Of a DNA stretch of 20,466 nt, positions 13,489-20,466 are shown piece by piece. Source of the DNA: Bacteroidales bacterium (lineage in GTDB: Bacteria; Bacteroidota; Bacteroidia; Bacteroidales; Dysgonomonadaceae). The stretch is taken from NCBI GenBank assembly GCA_012728155.1, contig JAAYFR010000134.1, positions 1 to 20,466 of the forward strand. Direction: 5' to 3'. The position numbers and the translations under genes are program-made. Below the pieces are notes generated by a model. The model saw nothing but the letters and a program-made list of their open reading frames with translations, was not told the DNA's origin and did not search any database. Each line of letters starts with the position of its first letter. The first letter of the stretch is position 1.

Positions 13489-14208
13489 CTAATCAATAAA
13501 CTCTTTTAGTTGAGTCAACGTGATCTTTCCTTCATAGAACGCTTTCCCGATAATAGCACCGTCACAACCGAGTTGTTGCAAGCTGGCCAGATCATCCATA
13601 GACGAAACGCCACCGCTGGCAATTAGTTTTACACCGGTTTCTTCAATGATCTCCCGGTATAATTCGTTGGAGGTGCCTTGCAGCATGCCATCTTTCTGTA
13701 TATCGGTACAGATAACGTAAATAACTCCTCGCTTTGCGTAATCTGAAATAAAATCGACCACGTCCAGTTCCGATTGTTGTATCCAGCCGTGGGTGGCTAT
13801 TTTACGATTATTGCTGTCGGCGCCGAGAATGATCTTTTCCGAACCATACCTGTCGAGCCATTGTTGGAAGATATCGGGTTGTTGTACCGCAATACTCCCG
13901 CCTGTAATCTGTGCCGCTCCATTCTCAAAAGCAATGCGGATATCATCATCCGATTTGATACCACCGCCAAAGTCCACTTTCAATGAAGTTTTTGAGGTGA
14001 TACCATGTAAAATCTTGTGGTTGACAATATGGTTGGAACGGGCACCGTCGAGGTCGACAAGATGGAGGTATTGTATACCGTTCGCCTCAAACTCTTTGGC
14101 TACTTCAATCGGATCGTCATTATAGATTTTCTGTGTATTGTAATCGCCTTTGGTAAGACGTACGCATTTACCGTCGATAATATCTATGGCAGGAATTATT
14201 CTCATCAT
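13489..14208 (-). CDS. hisA: Phosphoribosylformimino-5-aminoimidazole carboxamide ribotide isomerase
   Basis: 239 residues. A TIM-barrel sister of HisF with AIDIIDGKCVRL at the start (catalytic Asp about residue 8-9), LHLVDLDGA, VDFGGGI and IASGGVSS, plus the second catalytic Asp in LGADSNN (about 130). It performs the Amadori isomerisation that supplies the HisF/HisH substrate. Two adjacent ATGs (14208, 14205) are possible starts. In many genomes of this phylum hisH lies immediately upstream of hisA. Here a 93-bp spacer with hairpins separates hisA from hisB instead. Confidence 0.96.
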   Translation of the reverse strand: MMRIIPAIDIIDGKCVRLTKGDYNTQKIYNDDPIEVAKEFEANGIQYLHLVDLDGARSNHIVNHKILHGITSKTSLKVDFGGGIKSDDDIRIAFENGAAQITGGSIAVQQPDIFQQWLDRYGSEKIILGADSNNRKIATHGWIQQSELDVVDFISDYAKRGVIYVICTDIQKDGMLQGTSNELYREIIEETGVKLIASGGVSSMDDLASLQQLGCDGAIIGKAFYEGKITLTQLKEFID

Positions 14209-14301
14209 TATAATTCTAAAAAAACTTCAATATCCTTTTATCGTTGAATCATCACTACTTTCCGATAAATCGGGACAAGTTATCGGGATCATCACATCAA
14301 T
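14209..14301 (-). repeat. hisB-hisA spacer with hairpins, at the expected hisH position
   Basis: The minus strand reads CCCGATAACTTGTCCCGATT and then TATCGGAA. CCGAT (14266-14270 region) and ATCGG make a tight 5-bp hairpin, and a second CCCGATAA copy lies just before it. The first 20 bp after the hisB stop (ATTGATGTGATGATCCCGAT) resemble the start of the hisG-hisD spacer. There is no T run and no coding remnant of hisH. Confidence 0.4.
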
Positions 14302-15390
14302 TCAAATGGTTCCTTTCGTGCTGGGAATGCCTTCTGTCCCGTCTCGCTTCACCGCCATCTTTATTGCCCGTGCAAAGGCTTTGAAGATGGATTCGATCTT
14401 GTGGTGTTCATTGTCGCCTTCTGCTTTGATATTGAGATTGCACCGGGCATTATCGCTAAACGATTTGAAGAAATGCATACACATTTCAGTAGGGAGATCG
14501 CCGACAAATTCGCGATTAAATTCAGCTTCCCATACTAACCAGGGACGTCCGCCGAAATCGATGGCTACTTGTGCCAGACAATCGTCCATCGGCAGCAGGA
14601 AACCATACCGTTCCACTCCTTTTTTCTTGCCCAACGCTTGCACAAAAGCTTCTCCGAGCGCGATCCCGGTATCTTCTATCGTATGATGTTCATCCACCTG
14701 CAGATCGCCATCCATATGAATGGTGAGATCCATATTGCCGTGGCGGGAAATTTGGTGGAGCATATGGTCGAAAAACCCGACGCCGGTAGAGATATCACTT
14801 TTTCCACTTCCGTCGAGATTCACCTCTACGAAGATATCTGTCTCGGAAGTCTTTCTGTGTACTACTCCTTTACGTGGTTCATCTTTCAGATACTGATAGA
14901 TCTCTCCCCAATCAGTAGTGCACAAGGTGGCCGAAGGATGTGGGTTATTACTCAATAGAATAGATTTACAATTCATATTTTCAGCCAGTTGCACGTCTGT
15001 GATTCGATCTCCTATCACATAGGAATTTTCCAGATCATATCCTCCTTTAAGGTAGTGGGTAAGCATACCGGTACCCGGCTTCCGGGTAGGCAAATTCTCA
15101 TGGGGAAAGGAGCGGTCGATCAGTATTTCACTGAAATGTACTCCTTCATTTTCAAAAGCCTTGATCACTTTCTGCTGCGTCGGCCAGAAGGTCTCTTCAG
15201 GGAATGAGGAGGTACCCAGTCCATCCTGATTGGTCACCATCACCAGTTCATATTCCAGTTCGCCTGCGATACGGGAGAGGTTCCGGAATACCTTCGGATA
15301 GAACTCCAGTTTCTCCAGGCTGTCAATCTGCTCATCTTCGGGCTCTATGATCAATGTCCCGTCACGGTCTATAAATAATACTTTTTTCAT
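14302..15390 (-). CDS. hisB: Bifunctional histidinol-phosphatase / imidazoleglycerol-phosphate dehydratase
   Basis: 362 residues, the two-domain HisB. The HAD phosphatase domain (1 to about 165) has DRDGT (D8, D10), MVTNQDGLGT and VIGDRITD. The Cys/His zinc loop of the enterobacterial enzyme is replaced by a cysteine-free loop (SFPHENLPTRKPGTG), as in other Bacteroidetes. The dehydratase domain (about 174-362) has GFFDHMLHQI, DEHHTIEDTG and EHHKIES, the manganese-binding histidine and glutamate sets, and ends PSTKGTI. It catalyses steps six and eight of histidine synthesis. Its ATG overlaps the hisC stop (ATGA). Confidence 0.97.
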   Translation of the reverse strand: MKKVLFIDRDGTLIIEPEDEQIDSLEKLEFYPKVFRNLSRIAGELEYELVMVTNQDGLGTSSFPEETFWPTQQKVIKAFENEGVHFSEILIDRSFPHENLPTRKPGTGMLTHYLKGGYDLENSYVIGDRITDVQLAENMNCKSILLSNNPHPSATLCTTDWGEIYQYLKDEPRKGVVHRKTSETDIFVEVNLDGSGKSDISTGVGFFDHMLHQISRHGNMDLTIHMDGDLQVDEHHTIEDTGIALGEAFVQALGKKKGVERYGFLLPMDDCLAQVAIDFGGRPWLVWEAEFNREFVGDLPTEMCMHFFKSFSDNARCNLNIKAEGDNEHHKIESIFKAFARAIKMAVKRDGTEGIPSTKGTI

Positions 15391-16406
15391 TTTTCTACTT
15401 TTTTCAATTCATCCAATAATTTCCGGTTCTCTTCCGGCGTACCGACGGTGATACGGAGGCAATTTCTCACCACACTGTTGCGGTTCCTGACAATCACCTT
15501 TTTATCAACCAGATATTGATAGATCTTGTTCGCATCAGTCACTTCTACCAACAGGAAGTTGGCGTCGGAAGGATATAGATGATGTACAATGGGCAAATCT
15601 TTCAACTCTCTTTCCAGCAATGAGCGTTGCTCCAGGATGATAGAGAGCTCCCGTTCGAATTCTGCAGGATGAGAGAGCGCTTTAAGCGCTTCTTCCTGAT
15701 TCAGCGCGCTTACGTTGTAAGGAGGTTTTGTCTTGTCCATGAACGCAATAATAGGACTGCTTGCATAAGCGACGCCTACCCGTGCCCCTGCCAGTCCCCA
15801 TGCTTTACTGAAGGTTTGCATCACAACCAGGTTGGGGTACTCTTTTAACTTTTTGAGAAAACTATCACCAGCACTAAAATCAATATAATCTTCATCCACT
15901 ACCACAATTCCCCGGAATTCCCGGAGCAGCCGCTCTACATTTTGCAGGCTGTTGCCTGTAGGATTATTGGGTGAGCAGACGAAGATACATTGCGCATCGA
16001 AGGATAATATCTTATCTATATCCAATTGGAATTGGTCATTGAGTGGCACCCGGATCACCTCCACGTTGTTGATATTGGCCGACACCTCATACATGCCGTA
16101 GGTGGGGGGGCAAATGATCACCCGGTCCCGTTGCGGCTCACAAAAGATACGGTATATCAGGTCGATTACTTCGTCGCTTCCGTTTCCGATAAAGATACTT
16201 TCTACCGGGATTTGCTTCCTTTCGGAGAGGGCTTTTTTCAACAGGCGCTGGTGAGGATCGGGGTAGCGATTCCTTTCTCCGAAAGGATTTTCATTGGCAT
16301 CAAGGAAGATACCCTCATCACCCGTAAATTCATCGCGCGCGCTGGAATAGGGGTGTAACGCCAGGATATTGGGGCGCACCAATGTTTCCAAATCAAAATT
16401 CTTCAT
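15387..16406 (-). CDS. hisC: Histidinol-phosphate aminotransferase
   Basis: 339 residues, a class I/II PLP aminotransferase. Landmarks are FLDANENPFG (about 34-43), the SPNNPTGN block (about 145-152), the VVVDEDYIDF aspartate that contacts PLP, and TFSKAWGLAGAR with the Schiff-base lysine at K201. The C-terminal arginine region reads NCLRITVGT. It converts imidazole acetol phosphate and glutamate into histidinol phosphate. It overlaps hisD by 14 bp upstream and hisB by 4 bp downstream, so translation is probably coupled along the cluster. Confidence 0.97.
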   Translation of the reverse strand: MKNFDLETLVRPNILALHPYSSARDEFTGDEGIFLDANENPFGERNRYPDPHQRLLKKALSERKQIPVESIFIGNGSDEVIDLIYRIFCEPQRDRVIICPPTYGMYEVSANINNVEVIRVPLNDQFQLDIDKILSFDAQCIFVCSPNNPTGNSLQNVERLLREFRGIVVVDEDYIDFSAGDSFLKKLKEYPNLVVMQTFSKAWGLAGARVGVAYASSPIIAFMDKTKPPYNVSALNQEEALKALSHPAEFERELSIILEQRSLLERELKDLPIVHHLYPSDANFLLVEVTDANKIYQYLVDKKVIVRNRNSVVRNCLRITVGTPEENRKLLDELKKVEK

Positions 16407-17769
16407 TTTCGTCTTCTTGTTGTCCTGTTTGAAGTAACCCGTCGTTTCCTTCCGTTTGTGTATAACCAGCCGTAGCGATTTGTCTTGCCTTTATTGCTCC
16501 CAAACGGAGGGTCATGGCGTTCTTGTGTGCGATAAGTTGTTCTTCTTCGGCCATGATCTCCACCGCGTTACCAATGCTGATCACTCCTTCTTCGCTCAAT
16601 TGCTGGAAAGTGATCTTCTTGACGAAGCTGTCAAGTGATACACCGCTATAAGCGGCAGCATGTCCGCTTGTGGGGAGGGTGTGGTTAGTGCCACTGGCGT
16701 AATCACCCGCACTTTCACAACTGTAATGTCCCAGAAATACCGAGCCGGCAGTAGTGACTTCCCGGCTCAACAGTGCCGGATTCCCGGTGGCAAGGATAAG
16801 ATGTTCCGGAGCGTAGAAATTACTGAAATCCATACATTCGTCCAGATCATCGAAGAAGATTGCCTTGCTGTTTTTGAGCGCCTGTGCCGCAATCTCTTTC
16901 CGGGGCAGGCTTTCTAATTGAAGATCCAGCTCTTTATTGACCGCTTTGATCACTTTTTTATTGTCGGAGAGCAGGATTACCTGGCTGTCGGGTCCGTGTT
17001 CGGCTTGCGACAGCAGATCCGCTGCCACAAATACCGGGTTGGAAGTATCGTCGGCAATTACCAGCAATTCGCTTGGTCCTGCCGGCATATCGATAGCGGT
17101 ACCGTAATACTGGGCCGATCGTTTGGCTGCCATCACGTACTGGTTTCCCGGGCCGAATATCTTGTCTACCTTGGGAATAGATTCCGTACCGAATGTCATT
17201 GCTCCGATGGCCTGGATCCCTCCCACGGCAAATATCCTCGTCACGCCTGTCAGGTCGGCGGCGTAGAGGATGGCAGGGTCTATCTTTCCTTCTTCGTTGG
17301 GGGGCGTACACAATATGATTTCACTGCATCCGGCAATTTTAGCCGGTACTGCCAGCATCAGTACGGTGGAAAAGAGTGGAGCGGTACCGCCCGGTATGTA
17401 GATGCCTACCCGTGTGATAGGACGGGATTCGCGCCAGCAGACCACGCCCGGAGCAGTCTCTACCTTGCGTATTTCTTCTTGTTGCGAACGATGAAAGGTT
17501 TCTATGTTCTTTCGTGCCAGTTCAATGGCATGCTTAAGCCGTTCGGATACCAGTTCTGCTGCCTGTTCAATGGTCTCCCGATCCACTTCCAGACTCTCCT
17601 GGGTAGGCCAGTCGAATTGGCGGCTATAAGTAAGTACTGCTTTGTCGCCTTTGCGGTGAATATTGTAGAATATTTTTTCCACCGTATTCATCAATTTCTG
17701 CTGCCTGATCATGGGGCGTTCGGCAAGTTTCTTCCTTTTGCTTTGTGAAGGATTTGATATCGTTTTCAT
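16393..17769 (-). CDS. hisD: Histidinol dehydrogenase with an extended C-terminal tail
   Basis: 458 residues. HisD performs the last two oxidations to histidine using NAD and zinc. Visible landmarks are VGIYIPGGTA, the IFGPGNQYV block, AEHGPDSQ (zinc and substrate residues), APEHLIL with the catalytic Glu-His pair, and CESAGDYASGTNHTLPTSGHA. After NAMTLRLGAIK, where related enzymes usually end, about 30 more hydrophilic residues follow (TQTEGNDGLLQTGQQEDENEEF region). The last codons overlap the hisC start by 14 bp. The tail may be a read-through of former spacer DNA. It is separated from hisG by a repeat-rich 77-bp spacer. Confidence 0.96.
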   Translation of the reverse strand: MKTISNPSQSKRKKLAERPMIRQQKLMNTVEKIFYNIHRKGDKAVLTYSRQFDWPTQESLEVDRETIEQAAELVSERLKHAIELARKNIETFHRSQQEEIRKVETAPGVVCWRESRPITRVGIYIPGGTAPLFSTVLMLAVPAKIAGCSEIILCTPPNEEGKIDPAILYAADLTGVTRIFAVGGIQAIGAMTFGTESIPKVDKIFGPGNQYVMAAKRSAQYYGTAIDMPAGPSELLVIADDTSNPVFVAADLLSQAEHGPDSQVILLSDNKKVIKAVNKELDLQLESLPRKEIAAQALKNSKAIFFDDLDECMDFSNFYAPEHLILATGNPALLSREVTTAGSVFLGHYSCESAGDYASGTNHTLPTSGHAAAYSGVSLDSFVKKITFQQLSEEGVISIGNAVEIMAEEEQLIAHKNAMTLRLGAIKARQIATAGYTQTEGNDGLLQTGQQEDENEEF

Positions 17770-17846
17770 CTTAATTGATTGGTTGATTTACTGATCTGTT
17801 GATTTGATGATTAATCTGCACATCAACACATCATCGAATTATCACA
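17770..17846 (-). repeat. Period-8 degenerate repeat spacer between hisG and hisD
   Basis: The minus strand can be written as consecutive 8-bp steps: GATGTGAT, AATTCGAT, GATGTGTT, GATGTGCA, GATTAATC, ATCAAATC, AACAGATC, AGTAAATC, AACCAATC. The first half is GATG-rich and the second half nearly its complement, so a long weak hairpin is possible. No gene is present. Confidence 0.5.
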
Positions 17847-18704
17847 TCAAAGAATCATCTTCTCAATGGGAATCACCAGAATCCCTTCGGCGCCTAAGCG
17901 TTTCAGTTCATCTATGATCTCCCAGAAATCATCGTCGTGAATTACCGAGTGGACACTGCTCCAACCCTTGTCGGCTAACGGAAGGATACTGGGAGCGCGC
18001 ATACCGGGCAGCAGTCTTACAATTTCGGGTATAACCTCATTTGGCGCATTGAGTAACACATATTTTTTGGCACGGCCGTTTTTATAAGCTTTTATACGGA
18101 ATAACAACTGTTCCAGCAGTTCGGTTTTGGCGATTGACAGATTTTTGTTGCCAATAAGTACTGCTTCACTCTTGATGATGGCTTCAGCTTCTTTCAGCCC
18201 GTTCATGATAAGCGTGCTTCCGGTGCTTACAATATCGAAGATGGCTTCCGCCAAACCAATCCCTGTAGCTATTTCCACACTTCCACCCAGCTCCTCGATC
18301 TTTACGGTGATCCCTTTTTCCCGGAAAAAGTTTTTCAGGATTTTAGGATAGCTGGTTGCTATTCGCTTGCCGTTAAAATAACTGAGTCCTGTATAAACCT
18401 CATCTTTCGGAATGGCAAGCGAGAGGCGGCAGTTACCAAACCCCAGTTTTTCGATCTCCACCACATCCTTTTCTTTTTCCCATACTTCGTTTTGACCCAG
18501 GATGCCGATATCGGCTACACCCTGTTCCACATACTGGGGAATATCGTCGTCGCGCAGAAACAGGATTTCCATGGGAAAGTTACGTGCTTCGGTTTTCAGC
18601 TTGCGGTCGCCGTTGGAGACATTGATACCGCATTCGGTAAGCAGGTCGAGGGACTTTTCACTTAATCGTCCGCTCTTTTGAATAGCGATTTTAATTTTTT
18701 CCAT
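17847..18704 (-). CDS. hisG: ATP phosphoribosyltransferase (long form)
   Basis: 285 residues, the HisG-long type with a C-terminal ACT-like regulatory domain, which needs no HisZ. The catalytic part shows KIAIQKSGRL, VADIGILGQNEV, RIATSYPKIL and the PRPP-binding IFDIVSTGSTL (about 156-166). The last 75 or so residues (KKYVLLNAPNEVIPEIVRLL, then EGILVIPIEKMIL) form the histidine-sensing domain. The enzyme joins ATP and PRPP in the committed step and is feedback inhibited by histidine. It is the first structural gene behind the attenuator, about 50 nt after the terminator. All landmarks are intact. Confidence 0.97.
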   Translation of the reverse strand: MEKIKIAIQKSGRLSEKSLDLLTECGINVSNGDRKLKTEARNFPMEILFLRDDDIPQYVEQGVADIGILGQNEVWEKEKDVVEIEKLGFGNCRLSLAIPKDEVYTGLSYFNGKRIATSYPKILKNFFREKGITVKIEELGGSVEIATGIGLAEAIFDIVSTGSTLIMNGLKEAEAIIKSEAVLIGNKNLSIAKTELLEQLLFRIKAYKNGRAKKYVLLNAPNEVIPEIVRLLPGMRAPSILPLADKGWSSVHSVIHDDDFWEIIDELKRLGAEGILVIPIEKMIL

Positions 18705-18756
18705 TTTTTATTCATTTTGTGCAATCCTGCCGGGTGTAACCGGATAGGATGTTAAA

Positions 18757-18790
18757 CGAAAAACCCGCCTGAGTTTATTCAGACGGGTCT
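18757..18790 (-). terminator. his attenuator terminator hairpin
   Basis: On the minus-strand transcript, ACCCGUCUGA (18788-18779) pairs with UCAGGCGGGU (18772-18763): ten base pairs, one of them G-U. The loop is 6 nt and a U run (18762-18759) follows. It lies between the His-rich leader ORF and hisG, so it should stop transcription when histidine is plentiful. Confidence 0.85.
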
Positions 18791-18826
18791 ATGCATATAT
18801 GCTCTTTATGTTCCTACATATCAACC

Positions 18827-18883
18827 TCAACTCGCCTGATTGCAAGTATGAAAATGATGATGATGGAACAGGTTTGCTTTCAT
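18827..18883 (-). CDS. hisL: Histidine operon leader peptide
   Basis: An 18-codon ORF reading MKANLFHHHHFHTCNQAS. Five of six consecutive codons (18865-18848) are CAT histidine codons, which is far beyond chance and diagnostic of a his attenuator leader. The ATG at 18883 lies about 14 nt after the predicted transcription start in an A-rich 5' UTR. The ORF ends 39 nt before the terminator hairpin. The last codons, AAT CAG GCG AGT TGA, contain the antiterminator arm. When charged His-tRNA is scarce, the ribosome stalls in the His run and leaves that arm free. The peptide itself probably has no function. Confidence 0.9.
   Translation of the reverse strand: MKANLFHHHHFHTCNQAS
18829..18839 (-). 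promoter_or_regulatory. Antiterminator arm of the his attenuator
   Basis: UCAGGCGAGUU overlaps the leader stop codon and is nearly identical to the terminator's 3' arm UCAGGCGGGUU. It can pair with the terminator's 5' arm ACCCGUCUGA at nine of ten positions (one G-U, one A-C mismatch). A ribosome at the stop codon would cover it. A ribosome stalled on the first His codons would not. Confidence 0.75.
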
Positions 18884-18902
18884 TTTTATTATTTTGATAC
18901 CG

Positions 18903-18929
18903 CAAAGATAATGAAATTATTTAAAACAA
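18903..18929 (-). promoter_or_regulatory. Promoter of the his operon
   Basis: Read on the minus strand: TTG (18929-18927), 16 bp, TATCTTTG (18910-18903), an exact TAnnTTTG. The start of transcription is expected near 18897, just before the leader ORF at 18883. The spacing to TTG is a little short against the common 19-21 bp. Confidence 0.55.
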
Positions 18930-19315
18930 GCCATAAAAAGAATTTTTTTTGTTTTTTTTCGATACCACTGATTTTCTTATTTTCATAGATAATTTTTACT
19001 TTTTTGATGATATTTTGGATTGGTTGTTTTTGGTAATACAAAACAAAATCCGAAAGCTATCCGGATGTGTCAGAGTAGATGATGCGGATATATGGGATGG
19101 AAACTTAACAAAAGATTTAAACAAGCATATCATCCAGATAACATATAATGAATTAAAAGTTGACCAGTCCGAATGGGGTGATCCGACGGGAAGGTTTTAT
19201 CATAATTACTCAAATCCTCAAAAAAGGGAGAAAAGTGACGCGGGTTGTCTGGTGATGGCAATTTTTCGTGTATATTTGTAGCATATAAGATGCGCCATAG
19301 GTAAGCTCAAACAGG
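18930..19315. other. Intergenic region between his operon and porin, no supported gene
   Basis: About 390 bp. It begins with long A/T runs. A plus-strand frame without ATG is open to 19281 and contains protein-like words (DDADIWDGNL, DPTGRFYHNY), which may be a decayed gene end. I recognise no family and see no start codon, so no gene is called. A second TATATTTG box lies at 19271-19278 on the plus strand without a -33 partner. Confidence 0.4.
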
Positions 19316-19347
19316 TTTGGCTTATCATTCGGCTTTTATTATATTTG
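19316..19347 (+). promoter_or_regulatory. Promoter of the porin gene
   Basis: TTTG (19316-19319), 20 bp, TATATTTG (19340-19347) is an exact match, with the same spacing as the rplU promoter. The box ends 6 bp before the ATG at 19354, so transcription would start at or beside the start codon. Confidence 0.6.
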
Positions 19348-19353
19348 CACCCG

Positions 19354-20466
19354 ATGAAAGAAAAACTGTTTATATCTCTTCTGGCGTCTATTTTCTGCGT
19401 GACGGTTGTCTATCCGCAGGCGCGTATCATCCTGCCCGATTCATCACAAATCACAACGAATCCCGACTCGCTGGATCTTCTTCCCAAGCGGATAGCCCGG
19501 GATGTTGATCTCGAAAATGATTCGATATCGGTGACCGGTAGGTCGCATCTCGATCACCTGTTGAATGATCATGGGGCGGAAGCCGATTCACTTCGCCGGC
19601 TGGCACGGATGACCCTCTGGAAAATCGACGCGCGTACCGGTAACCGCCTTCCTGCCCCCTCGGATACATTGCTCCATAACTACCAACAGAGTGTGCTTCC
19701 CGACGGACAATCGGTGGCGCTGGGATTTCTGGCACCGCTGGGATCGCCGGCATTCTCAAAAATATTTGTCGACAGGCCGGAGACCGAACATTTTATTTTC
19801 AACAATGCCTATTATCTCTATCTGAAAGATCCTGAAAAGGTGTTGTTTGCCAATACGCGTGTGCCGTATTCCCGGTTGAGTTATAACCGGACCCTTCCTA
19901 AACTCACCAGGGAAGAGCGTCTTGAAGCACGGTTTACCACAAATTTTGGGAAAAAATTAAACGTGGGACTGGATGTTGATTTGATCAATACGCGCGGTTA
20001 TTATAACTCGCAAGCGGTAAAACACAATAACTTTTCTCTCTTTGGAAATTATCTTTCCGAAAGGATTGAAGCGCATGCATTCATGAATCTTGGATCAGTG
20101 GTCAATGCAGAAAATGGAGGAATTACAGATGAGCGTTTTGTTACTTATCCCGACTCCATCCAACAGAGTTTCACCTCGAGGGATATTCCGGTTAAATTCA
20201 CCAATACATGGAATTCGTTGCGCAATAACCGCTTCTTCGTCTCCGGAAGATACAATCTGGGATATAGGGATATTCCGTCCGACTCATTACATAAGGGGCA
20301 GGGAGAGTTTGTCCCCGTGGCAAGTGTGGGTTTCTCGTCGCAATACACCCAGCAGCACCGGCGATTCCTGTCGTATGATACCGCTTATGTAAATGTGGGT
20401 GGTGTGGATATGCAGCGGATCGACCAATTTTATCCCAATCGGTTTTATGAGGGGGCGGTGGATGAC
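19354..20466 (+). CDS. Putative outer-membrane porin (Bacteroidetes putative-porin family), 3' end cut by window edge
   Basis: 371 codons are open to the right edge without a stop. An N-terminal signal peptide (MKEKLFISLLASIFCVTVVY, then PQA) predicts export. The next 100 or so residues are polar and proline-rich. Then comes the typical family text LYLKDPEKVLFANTRVPYSR and LSYNRTLPKL, followed by alternating aromatic/hydrophobic beta-strand patterns (RFTTNFGKKLNVGLDVDLIN, NNFSLFGNYLSERIEAHAFM, RFFVSGRYNLGYRDI). This matches the family annotated as putative porin in Bacteroidetes, which are usually about 600-700 residues. Expected role: an outer-membrane beta-barrel of unknown substrate. The gene is divergent from the his operon. 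It may be translated from a leaderless mRNA. Confidence 0.8.
   Translation, partial: MKEKLFISLLASIFCVTVVYPQARIILPDSSQITTNPDSLDLLPKRIARDVDLENDSISVTGRSHLDHLLNDHGAEADSLRRLARMTLWKIDARTGNRLPAPSDTLLHNYQQSVLPDGQSVALGFLAPLGSPAFSKIFVDRPETEHFIFNNAYYLYLKDPEKVLFANTRVPYSRLSYNRTLPKLTREERLEARFTTNFGKKLNVGLDVDLINTRGYYNSQAVKHNNFSLFGNYLSERIEAHAFMNLGSVVNAENGGITDERFVTYPDSIQQSFTSRDIPVKFTNTWNSLRNNRFFVSGRYNLGYRDIPSDSLHKGQGEFVPVASVGFSSQYTQQHRRFLSYDTAYVNVGGVDMQRIDQFYPNRFYEGAVDD

Noticed and set aside
16918..17748. 276-codon plus-strand open frame
   Set aside because: It lies wholly antisense to hisD, whose protein is clearly conserved. It is a shadow frame produced by hisD codon usage.
18949..19281. Plus-strand open frame of 110 codons between his operon and porin
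   Set aside because: It begins in a poly-T tract from a TTG, has no ATG in its first two thirds, overlaps the his promoter region and matches no family I know. The later part may be a decayed gene, but this cannot be supported.

Overview
The window is a chromosomal segment from a Bacteroidota genome, most likely order Bacteroidales. A Dysgonomonadaceae/Porphyromonadaceae-like host is my inference and was not tested. The evidence is the repeated promoter motif TTTG-N20/21-TAnnTTTG, the lack of Shine-Dalgarno sequences, a Bacteroidetes-type putative porin, a PG_1098-like methyltransferase, and bifunctional HisB, HisIE and NnrD.

Left part (1-4972) is core housekeeping. It holds the 5' end of hemW and a secreted glycerophosphodiester phosphodiesterase on the minus strand. 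A bifunctional NAD(P)HX repair enzyme, the rplU-rpmA operon (strong promoter, structured leader, terminator) and a SAM-dependent methyltransferase follow on the plus strand.

Middle part (about 4973-11960) is an accessory, eroding region. It contains a toxin-antitoxin pair whose PIN toxin is frameshifted, a relic of a second THUMP-like methyltransferase C-terminus, and an lgt gene cut off after 115 residues behind an ECF sigma factor and a membrane protein. It also has a HepT/MntA toxin-antitoxin pair, lspA, an ABC transporter whose permease appears frameshifted near its N-terminus, a MutS-like C-terminal fragment, and a second nucleotidyltransferase/HEPN pair with its own promoter and a possible operator.

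Right part (12029-18910) is a complete-looking minus-strand histidine operon, hisG-hisD-hisC-hisB-hisA-hisF-hisIE, except that hisH is absent. Upstream of hisG is a well-formed transcription attenuator: a promoter, an 18-residue leader peptide with five histidines (HHHHFH), an antiterminator arm overlapping the end of the leader ORF, and a strong intrinsic terminator. This is the clearest regulatory system in the window. The right edge holds the first 371 codons of a plus-strand putative outer-membrane porin whose promoter lies so close to the ATG that the mRNA may be leaderless.

No tRNA, rRNA, CRISPR array, transposase or replication origin was seen.
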